Source: Verrucomicrobia subdivision 3 bacterium UBA693 (GTDB lineage: Bacteria > Verrucomicrobiota > Verrucomicrobiia > Limisphaerales > UBA8199). Taken from it: DNA of 19,434 nt. The stretch covers positions 1-19,434 of the forward strand of contig DBMR01000019.1 of assembly GCA_002298785.1 (NCBI GenBank), given 5' to 3'. The position numbers were made by a program, and so were the translations under genes. Shown here piece by piece: positions 13,231 to 19,434 of this stretch; within the stretch, counting starts at the first letter, position 1, and every line of letters starts with the position of its first letter. The notes beneath the pieces are model-generated. The model did not search any database. It worked only from the letters and a program-made list of their open reading frames with translations, and was not told the DNA's origin.

Positions 13231-14381
13231 GGTTTTCCGGCCGGGCCGGCTGGAGGGGCGGACGCAAAGCAATAGAGTTTCCCGTCATTACTCCCAATAT
13301 AGATTCGACCCTCGGCTACCGCCGGCGAGCTCTCCACCGCCTGCCCGGTGTCATAGGACCAGAGCTCATGCCCGTCCGCCAGGCTCAGCAGGTAGATCTT
13401 CCCGTCCGCGGAGCCCACCACGACTTTATCCCCGGCTGCCACCGGAGAACTGTCCACCTTGCCGCGCGTGGCAAATTTCCAAATGAGTTTGCCCGTCGCC
13501 CGTTCCACGCAATGCACCTTTTTATCCTGGCCGCCAAAAACCACCTTGTCCGCTGTGACCGCCGGCGACGAGAAGTAGGGAAACTCACGATCTTTGTAGG
13601 TCCACGCCCGCTTGCCCAGCTTGAGGTCGATGCACACGAACTCGTTCTGGTAGTGGCCGAAATATGCTTTGTCATCCGCCACCGCCACGGAAGCCGCCAC
13701 GTAGGCCCCCGCCTCGGTTTCTTTGATCTTTATGCCCTTGTCCAGATCCACGGAATGCAACACGGCGTCGCAGCCGCCAAACACCGCCTGACCCGCCGCT
13801 ACCGCCGGCGAGCCGTTAATGTAATTGGCGGTTTCGTAAGTCCAAATCAGCTTGCCGGAAAGCGCGTCCACACAATGCAGCTTGAAGTCATAGCTGCCGA
13901 CCAGGATGCGCATGGACTCGCCCTGCCGATGCAAGTTTGGTGCGCCGGGAATCTTATCGCCGGTCTCGTAAGCCCAGGCGAGTTTGCCCGAAGCGAGTTC
14001 CAAGGCGTAAAGCTTGCCGTCATTGGACCCCACGAATACCCGGTTATCGAGAATCAACGGTGAGGACTCAACCGCATCCCCGGTCTTGAACTGCCACACC
14101 AGCGCCCCATTCGTCGCTGCCAATGCTCGAATGAATCCGTCATCCGCCCCAAAGACCACCAACCCATTAGAAACTGCGGGCGAGGATTTCACCGCCGTGC
14201 CCGCTTTGTAGGACCACGCCACCGCCAAATGCTCCGGCAGCGAATTGGTCGTCACCCCGAGCAGGCCGGGACCGCCGCGAAACATCGGCCAGTCCGCCGC
14301 ACATACCGAGACGGCAATCAGCCCGCACAGGCTGACCACCGCTCCGGCGATCCGGGCGAAACGACTGCGTTCCAATTTCAT
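13227..14381 (-). CDS. Secreted eight-bladed PQQ-like beta-propeller protein
   Basis: The 384-aa product has a signal peptide (ending SVCA, about residue 28) followed by ADWPMFRGG, a common opening of PQQ-like/BamB-like propellers. Eight repeats of about 40 residues follow. Each has a SSPAV-type strand, a V.GSNDG-type turn and an ALDAATGKLIW-type strand, enough for one eight-bladed propeller. There is no sign of a dehydrogenase active site, so a binding or scaffolding role outside the cytoplasm is more likely than a quinoprotein enzyme. BamB proper is possible but the neighbourhood does not support it. I chose ATG 14381, directly after a GGGG stretch; a GTG two codons upstream (14387) is the alternative. 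Its stop overlaps the glycosyltransferase start by 4 bases, so the two are translationally coupled. Confidence 0.88.
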   Translation of the reverse strand: MKLERSRFARIAGAVVSLCGLIAVSVCAADWPMFRGGPGLLGVTTNSLPEHLAVAWSYKAGTAVKSSPAVSNGLVVFGADDGFIRALAATNGALVWQFKTGDAVESSPLILDNRVFVGSNDGKLYALELASGKLAWAYETGDKIPGAPNLHRQGESMRILVGSYDFKLHCVDALSGKLIWTYETANYINGSPAVAAGQAVFGGCDAVLHSVDLDKGIKIKETEAGAYVAASVAVADDKAYFGHYQNEFVCIDLKLGKRAWTYKDREFPYFSSPAVTADKVVFGGQDKKVHCVERATGKLIWKFATRGKVDSSPVAAGDKVVVGSADGKIYLLSLADGHELWSYDTGQAVESSPAVAEGRIYIGSNDGKLYCFASAPPAGPAGKP

Positions 14382-14417
14382 CCCCACAAGGTTTGCACCA
14401 GATCACGCAAGGGGCAA

Positions 14418-14438
14418 CGGGTTTTTAGCTCAAACCCG
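14418..14438. promoter_or_regulatory. Inverted repeat between divergent genes
   Basis: CGGGTTT (14418-14424) and AAACCCG (14432-14438) form a 7-bp inverted repeat with a 7-base spacer. It lies between the divergent starts of the propeller gene (14381) and the antiporter gene (14550). It could be an operator or a leader hairpin. Confidence 0.35.
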
Positions 14439-14549
14439 CGCCGGACGAAGGTTGAAGTTCGAAACACTTCGGCTCGAATCCTGGCGGCGCTGGATATGTT
14501 TGAAAAAATGTGACTCGCCAGCATCAATCATTGTTGCAAGATATACCTG

Positions 14550-16058
14550 ATGTCACTTGGAATCAGCACCTGCATGGCGCGCGCTTTCGGACGGGTTTTG
14601 CCACCAGTCCTGTTCATGGCGGCTTTACCCGCTTTTGGCGCTGCCGCAAGTGTTGACACAGTCTTCCCGCGTCCGCTGGAAAGCTACACGAAGCCCGCCA
14701 GTGATTCGCTGCTTGAGATCCTAAAGGCGCGCGCCCAGGAAGAGCCATTTAACGTCATCGCGACGGTGATCTTCATCCTGGCAATCACCCACACGTTCCT
14801 CGCCCCGGCGTTCACCCGCGTGGCGCATCGCCTGGCGCATGAGCATGAGCAACGCCTCGCTGCCGAGCCAAAACTCGAGGGCAAGACGCCCGTTAGCTTC
14901 CGGGCACATTTGTTTCACTTCCTGGGCGAAGTAGAAGCGATCTTCGGCATCTGGGTGGTTCCGTTGCTCATCGCACTATCGCTGGTTAAGAGCTGGCCCA
15001 CGGCCCGGGACTACCTGGGCCACGGCCTTAATTTTACCGAACCCTTATTTGTGGTGGTGATCATGACCATGGCCGCCAGCCGGCCGGTCTTGAAATTGGC
15101 GGAGCAACTCATGGGAATGGCCGCGCGCCTGGCCGGCGGGGGACCGGCTGCCTGGTGGTTTTCCATTTTAACGCTCGGGCCGTTGCTTGGTTCCCTCATC
15201 ACTGAGCCGGCGGCAATGACCATCTCCGCTCTGCTATTGGCCAAGCGGCTCTACCAGTTCCAGCCTAAACCCGCCTTTGCCTACGCCACCCTCGGACTGC
15301 TCTTCGTGAATATCTCGGTCGGCGGCACCCTAACCCACTTTGCGGCGCCTCCCGTCCTAATGGTGGCGGGAAAGTGGGGCTGGGGCGTCATGCACATGCT
15401 CACGCATTTCGGCTGGAAAGCCCTTGCCGGCATCCTGGTTTCCAACGCGCTTTACGCGGTGTGGTTCCGGCGCGACTTCGCCGCCCTGGGAAAAGGTATG
15501 ACCGAGCCAAGGCCGCCGGAACCGCCGGTGCCCCTCTGGATTACTACCGCCCATATGTTATTCCTGCTTTGGACGGTACTTAACAGCCATTACCCTACGC
15601 TGTTCATCGGCGGATTTCTATTTTACCTCGCCTTTGTCCAAACGACCGAACATCACCAGGAAACCGTGCAACTGCGCCCGGCGCTGCTCGTTGGGTTCTT
15701 TCTGGCAGGCCTGGTCGTGCATGGCGGGCTGCAAGCCTGGTGGATCGGCCCGGTACTGAGCCGGCTGTCTGAGGTGGCTCTTTTTGGCGGCGCCATTGTG
15801 CTCACCGCGTTCAATGATAACGCGGCCATTACCTACCTGGCGACGTTGGTGCCTGATTTCAGCGATGCATTGAAATATGTGATCGTGGCCGGAGCCGTCG
15901 CCGGTGGCGGCCTGACCGTCATCGCCAATGCCCCCAATCCCGCCGGGCAGTCGATTTTATCACGGTTCTTTCCGGATGGGATCTCGCCCTTGAAACTGCT
16001 TATGGGGGCTTTGCCGCCAACACTAATCGTGGCGGCGTTCTTCTTGCTTTTCCGGTGA
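14550..16058 (+). CDS. Putative Na+/H+ antiporter, PF07399-type
   Basis: A 502-aa polytopic inner-membrane protein with about 11-12 hydrophobic segments (for example about 69-88, 127-147, 163-178, 241-255, 288-305, 350-363, 378-395, 407-430, 442-460 and 482-501). Motifs fit the putative Na+/H+ antiporter family of the ion-transporter superfamily: FLGEVEAIFGIWVVPL, TEPLFVVVIMTMAASRPV, GSLITEPAAMT (214-224), the paired inner motif TAFNDNAAITYLA (419-431) and TVIANAPNPAGQSIL (456-470). The acidic and Asn residues in these discontinuous helices are typical of ion-binding sites in this superfamily. The expected role is sodium/proton exchange in pH or salt homeostasis. An N-terminal signal-like segment (about residues 15-34) precedes the first core helix. 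ATG 14550 has no Shine-Dalgarno sequence and the ATG at 14574 is also possible. The gene is monocistronic and ends 21 bp from the convergent beta-helix gene. Confidence 0.87.
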   Translation: MSLGISTCMARAFGRVLPPVLFMAALPAFGAAASVDTVFPRPLESYTKPASDSLLEILKARAQEEPFNVIATVIFILAITHTFLAPAFTRVAHRLAHEHEQRLAAEPKLEGKTPVSFRAHLFHFLGEVEAIFGIWVVPLLIALSLVKSWPTARDYLGHGLNFTEPLFVVVIMTMAASRPVLKLAEQLMGMAARLAGGGPAAWWFSILTLGPLLGSLITEPAAMTISALLLAKRLYQFQPKPAFAYATLGLLFVNISVGGTLTHFAAPPVLMVAGKWGWGVMHMLTHFGWKALAGILVSNALYAVWFRRDFAALGKGMTEPRPPEPPVPLWITTAHMLFLLWTVLNSHYPTLFIGGFLFYLAFVQTTEHHQETVQLRPALLVGFFLAGLVVHGGLQAWWIGPVLSRLSEVALFGGAIVLTAFNDNAAITYLATLVPDFSDALKYVIVAGAVAGGGLTVIANAPNPAGQSILSRFFPDGISPLKLLMGALPPTLIVAAFFLLFR

Positions 16059-16079
16059 GCGCGGGTTCCGGGTCCGACT

Positions 16080-18149
16080 TCAGTAGGTGACCACGCGATA
16101 GAAAGCGCTGCGGTTCGTGCCGATCGGAATCCGGTTGGTGACCAAATAACCGGTGCCGGGATAGACGGCGTAGGTGGTCCAGTTGGTATCCGTCAATCCA
16201 GCCTTGTATTCCACGCGGTAGGTCAAGCCGGCATAACTCGAGAAAGCGAACCAGAATTGGTTCGAGATCACCAGAGGTGACACGACCGTCGTCGGAACCA
16301 GGGTGTGCGAATAAATGGTCGCCACCCGGCTGGTTACAGCCCCGAAAGCATTGGACACCACGGCGAAGTAAGGCCCAAACTGGTTGGGTGCGAGCGCGGT
16401 GATCGAGTAAGTCGCGTTAGTCGAAGTGGCTGCCGGCAGGTTGGTTCCATTGAAATACCAGCGATAGAGAAAAGGCGCGTCGCCTGAAGCCGCGACCGTG
16501 AGCGAAACAGCGCTGTTCGTTTCACGGAGTTGGTCCAGCGGTTGGGTCGTGATGATCGGCAACACCCCTTCGACCGCACCGATATCCGGCGCGGTCTTGT
16601 TAACCCCAGGCCGGGGACCACCCCTTTGATCCCGTGTCAGAGTGCCCGACAATGAGCCACGGTTAGCCGCCGGACTTCCGGGTTGCGGCAGCATCGTGAC
16701 GGTCAGACCGCCGTTGGCAGCCAACGCACCCAGCTTGGGATTAGTGCTTTTCGAACTGGTGGCGTTAGTAAGGGCCACGCTGCTATCCGCGCAGAGGTTG
16801 TAGCCCGCATCCGTCAAAGTGCCGTAAGCCGAAGGCCCCACCAGCGTGAGGCCCATGATGGAATTTTTGATTTGGATGGTGCCGGTGGAATTGGCCAGGT
16901 TCGCGCCCCGCGCCGTGCCGGTCGAGCCATCGGCGCCATTGAATGAACCTGAACCGCCGGCACCATTAGTGCCGCCCAACACGCCGTTGACGGCCAGGGT
17001 GCAATTCACCATGATCAGGCTGCCCAGATTGCAGGTACCTGCGCCCGTGGCCGCACCGCCGTTCCCACCCTTGCCGCCGATGTAATCACCGGGACCACCC
17101 TGCCCCCCCATGCCGCCGCGCACGTAGTTTCCGTAAAAGGTGCCGTTGGTTATCGCCCCGCTCCCATAAACTATCAAGCCGCCTCCCAAGGCATCCCCGC
17201 CTTTGGGGCCATCGCCGCCGCTGCCGCCACCCGTCGTGCCGCCAGTGGCGCTGTCGCCGCCGAACCCAAGATTATAGGTGAAGGAGCTGTTCACGATCGA
17301 AACCGCATTGGAGGTCCAAAGGGCCCCACCGTAAGCGCCTGCTCCGGCGCCACCATTGCCCGGCCAGCCACTGAATGCCCCTCCGCCGGCCGCGCCACCT
17401 TCGCCGCCTGCCCCGGCGGAAACGGAGTTGCTCGTGAAGCTGCAGGAGTCCAGGCATAACCCGCCCAAATTGTAAATGGCACCACCGCGAGCGACGCCGC
17501 CTGCCGCGCCATTGCCGCCGTTGCCACCCTGGTAATATCCATAAGTACCGTTGCCCCCCGCTCCACCATTGCCTCCAAACGCCCGGTTGTTCACAAAAGT
17601 ACAATTTGAGCAGTTGAGCGTTCCCAAATTGTAAATCGCGCCACCGAAACCTGGATCACCCGCCGTGCCGCTCGTGCCGTTTCCCCCGGCGTTGCCGACG
17701 CTGTTGGTGGAGGCGTCATCCCCGGCCGTGCCATCCGCGCCCAACACGTAATTCGCGGCGAAAGTGCAGGCCCGCAAAGTGACCACCGCGCCGGAATTAA
17801 TCAGCAAGGCCCCGCCATTGGTGCTGCTGGCGCCGGTCACTCGAATGCCATCCACCACGAGGCTGGCCCCTCCGGCCACCTCGAACACCCGGGTATTGGT
17901 GGCGAGAAGAGTTACCGTGAAACCCGCGGCGCTGAGCATTGCCTGGTTGGTGATCACGATCGGGCTGGTGATCGACACGGTGCAGGCAGTGGTGAAATAG
18001 GCTACCCCTCCCTGCCGCAGCGCGCTGGACAACGCACTCTGCGTGCAGTCAGCAACCGCCGCCGCCGATGCGTTCCCAACCAGGAACCGCGGCGCCAGGC
18101 AAGCCAGCATCAAAAACCAGCCACCGACCGAGCCAACAACTTGTCTCAC
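16080..18149 (-). CDS. Secreted Gly-rich beta-helix protein with choice-of-anchor Q-like, Ig-like and shared C-terminal modules
   Basis: The 689-aa protein starts at GTG 18149, which overlaps the secretin stop as GTGA. Its signal peptide ends around GNASAAA (residues 25-31). Residues 32-110 resemble the first coils of a right-handed beta-helix (polymorphic outer membrane protein-like). Residues about 112-435 hold seven repeat units of 45-57 residues. Each is a GGAIYNLG...NCTF..N rung followed by a long Gly/Ala/Asn-rich stretch. Residues about 448-527 (GYNLCAD...NPKLGALAANGG...PGSPAANRG...TRDQRGGPRPG...PDIGAVE) match the choice-of-anchor Q domain pattern. An Ig-like domain (about 531-615) and the shared C-terminal module (about 625-689, ending SAFYRVVTY) follow. 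It is probably an adhesin or surface-layer component. Coupling to the secretin gene suggests it may be that secretin's cargo; this is inference. Confidence 0.85.
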   Translation of the reverse strand: MRQVVGSVGGWFLMLACLAPRFLVGNASAAAVADCTQSALSSALRQGGVAYFTTACTVSITSPIVITNQAMLSAAGFTVTLLATNTRVFEVAGGASLVVDGIRVTGASSTNGGALLINSGAVVTLRACTFAANYVLGADGTAGDDASTNSVGNAGGNGTSGTAGDPGFGGAIYNLGTLNCSNCTFVNNRAFGGNGGAGGNGTYGYYQGGNGGNGAAGGVARGGAIYNLGGLCLDSCSFTSNSVSAGAGGEGGAAGGGAFSGWPGNGGAGAGAYGGALWTSNAVSIVNSSFTYNLGFGGDSATGGTTGGGSGGDGPKGGDALGGGLIVYGSGAITNGTFYGNYVRGGMGGQGGPGDYIGGKGGNGGAATGAGTCNLGSLIMVNCTLAVNGVLGGTNGAGGSGSFNGADGSTGTARGANLANSTGTIQIKNSIMGLTLVGPSAYGTLTDAGYNLCADSSVALTNATSSKSTNPKLGALAANGGLTVTMLPQPGSPAANRGSLSGTLTRDQRGGPRPGVNKTAPDIGAVEGVLPIITTQPLDQLRETNSAVSLTVAASGDAPFLYRWYFNGTNLPAATSTNATYSITALAPNQFGPYFAVVSNAFGAVTSRVATIYSHTLVPTTVVSPLVISNQFWFAFSSYAGLTYRVEYKAGLTDTNWTTYAVYPGTGYLVTNRIPIGTNRSAFYRVVTY
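16845..17816 (-). repeat. Coding tandem repeats of the beta-helix protein
   Basis: The DNA encodes seven degenerate units beginning at protein residues 112, 169, 222, 274, 322, 371 and 416. The rung half (GGAIYNLG-like, then NCTF-like) is conserved. The Gly-rich half varies in length (about 20-33 residues), giving GC-rich, Gly-codon-dominated DNA. Confidence 0.75.
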
Positions 18150-19434
18150 ATACCCTCCACGGGAGCAAATCGGGGATCTTCCGCGCTCTTGGACCCCTTG
18201 TTGGCCTTGTTCGAACGGGTCGCTTTATCCTCCTCATCCATCTTCCGGATGAGGTCAGCTTCAGATTTCTCCAACTCGACTTCGGCGCGTTTAATGCCCG
18301 GCATCTTGTCCTTCTCGGTGCGGGCGGTAAGGGCCGCGATTTCCGGCGTGGGCAGTACGGTGGGACGGATCAGGACGATCATCTCACTCCGCTTATCCGA
18401 AGTGGTCGTGGTGCGGAACAGGTAACCGATCAAAGGAATGTCCTTCAGGTACGGAACACCAGAGGCGGACTTGGTTTTCGAAGTGTCGATCAAACCACCC
18501 AACATGATGGTGTCCCGGTCGCGCACCGCGACTTTAGCCACGGCGTCCTTTTGGCTGGTCACCGGCACCTCGCCGACGTTGGCAATTTGCACGTTTTCTG
18601 TGACGTTCTCGATGCGCTGATGAATGTCCATTACCACCAGGCCATCAGGATTGATTAGCGGCGTGACCTCCAGCGTCACACCGATTTGAATCTGTTGAAT
18701 CGAGGAATAGCTGCCGTAAGCGCCACCACCATAATAACTGCCCATCGGGTAAGGACGCGATTGCCCTACGAACAACGTGGCCGGCACGGCGTGCGAGGTC
18801 TGAATGCGCGGGCGCTGCAGGACTTTGGCGCGGCTGTCGCTGGCCACAGCCGTCAAAGCCACGTCGAAATCCTGACCGAAACTGCCGAGGTAGCTCAACC
18901 CGGGCGGGATCACGCCATTGACGGTGTTGGTGCCAGAGCTGCTAAAGAGGTAATCGGAAGGCCGGGAGAAGGTCTTGTTATTGATGGCACCGACTCCGCT
19001 GAAGTTCCCAGAGGTCTGCGGCTTTTGCAGGTAGCTGACTCCGAGTGAAAAGTCGTCGCCCAGCCCAACTTCAATGATCACCGCCTCGATCAACACCTGA
19101 GCGAGGACCACATCCAGCTTGGCGATGATGTCTTTGATGACCTTCATATCCTCGCGGGAGGCGAAGATCAGGAGTGAGTTTGTCCGCTCGTCGGCGATAA
19201 TCTTCGTCGAACCAATCACCTGGATGTCACCCGAAACGGAAGCGCGACGCATGATCTGCTGGAGACGGTCGGTGAAGGTGCCGGGGGCGCCACCCACTCC
19301 AGTGCTACCGCCGGCCATGGGATTGTTCATGCCATAGGCACCCATGCCCCCCATACCACCCATGCTCGAACCGCTTCGACCATAGCTGCTGGTGCCGCTG
19401 CGGCTGCCCCCAAAAGCCGAGGTGCGCGCCCCAC
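18146..19434 (-). CDS. Type II/III secretion-type secretin, C-terminal part (N-terminus outside window)
   Basis: The frame is open to the right edge of the window, so the gene is partial: about 429 codons are visible and the start is missing. The visible part begins with a Gly/Ser/Met-rich loop (GSRSGTSSYGRSGSSMGGMG), then an N-domain (IQVIGSTKIIADERTNSLLI). The secretin core opens with VLAQVLIEAVIIEVGLGDDF and continues with GVTLEVTPLINPDG, RDRDTIMLGGLI and the signature VPYLKDIPLIGYLFR, then EMIVLIRPTVLP. It would form a multimeric outer-membrane channel of the GspD/PilQ superfamily. The tail after the core, about 75 residues, is unusually long and highly charged (EKDK, RAEVELEKSEADL, KANKGSK). 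The stop overlaps the GTG of the beta-helix gene by 4 bases. No other secretion-machinery gene is in view, so GspD versus a related secretin cannot be settled. Confidence 0.92.
   Translation of the reverse strand, partial: GARTSAFGGSRSGTSSYGRSGSSMGGMGGMGAYGMNNPMAGGSTGVGGAPGTFTDRLQQIMRRASVSGDIQVIGSTKIIADERTNSLLIFASREDMKVIKDIIAKLDVVLAQVLIEAVIIEVGLGDDFSLGVSYLQKPQTSGNFSGVGAINNKTFSRPSDYLFSSSGTNTVNGVIPPGLSYLGSFGQDFDVALTAVASDSRAKVLQRPRIQTSHAVPATLFVGQSRPYPMGSYYGGGAYGSYSSIQQIQIGVTLEVTPLINPDGLVVMDIHQRIENVTENVQIANVGEVPVTSQKDAVAKVAVRDRDTIMLGGLIDTSKTKSASGVPYLKDIPLIGYLFRTTTTSDKRSEMIVLIRPTVLPTPEIAALTARTEKDKMPGIKRAEVELEKSEADLIRKMDEEDKATRSNKANKGSKSAEDPRFAPVEGM

Noticed and set aside
16013..16036. GCCGCC/GGCGGC hairpin near the antiporter 3' end as a terminator
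   Set aside because: On the plus strand it lies before the antiporter's own stop. On the minus strand it is followed by AAAG and no T-run.

Overview
The window reads like a chromosomal segment of a Verrucomicrobiota bacterium, most likely a Limisphaerales (Pedosphaera-like) lineage. This is inference. It rests on an orphan pseudopilin with an H-X9-DG tail, several secreted proteins sharing the same C-terminal module, a free-standing type II-like secretin, and scarce Shine-Dalgarno signals. No tRNA, rRNA, CRISPR array, transposase or integrase was recognised, and nothing indicates recent horizontal transfer.

Layout. 1-518 has no convincing gene; it holds a short GC-rich tandem repeat, a 14-bp palindrome and a good promoter at its right end. 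519-2030 (+) is a pair of unrecognised secreted proteins. 2124-2981 (-) is a pseudopilin. It diverges, across a repeat-containing 395-bp spacer, from 3377-6061 (+), a large secreted protein with duplicated Ig-like plus carbohydrate-binding-like units. That gene ends at a strong terminator and faces 6156-8000 (-), a secreted GH144/glycoamylase-type hydrolase with an FN3 domain. 8186-9151 (+) is class II fructose-bisphosphate aldolase, convergent with lysA (9259-10557, -). Upstream of lysA on the same strand, beyond a terminator, is an Ala/Lys/Glu-rich coiled-coil protein with a SHOCT-like tail (10644-11588). Then comes a translationally coupled pair: an eight-bladed PQQ-like propeller (13227-14381) followed by a GT4-type glycosyltransferase (11836-13230). 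14550-16058 (+) is a putative Na+/H+ antiporter. The right end (-) is a secretin, cut by the window edge, coupled by a 4-base overlap to a large Gly-rich beta-helix protein (16080-18149).

How the genes fit together. Housekeeping genes (aldolase, lysA, antiporter) are interspersed with a secretion and cell-surface repertoire. Four secreted proteins of unrelated architecture (519, 3377, 6156 and 16080 genes) end in a similar module of about 60 residues, with a Y-x-[VL]-x-Y core, a conserved Trp and a terminal FYR/YYR-like motif. One of the four is co-translated with the secretin. The most interesting hypothesis is that this module is a sorting or surface-attachment tag for a type II-like export route in this lineage. 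The sequence alone cannot prove this.
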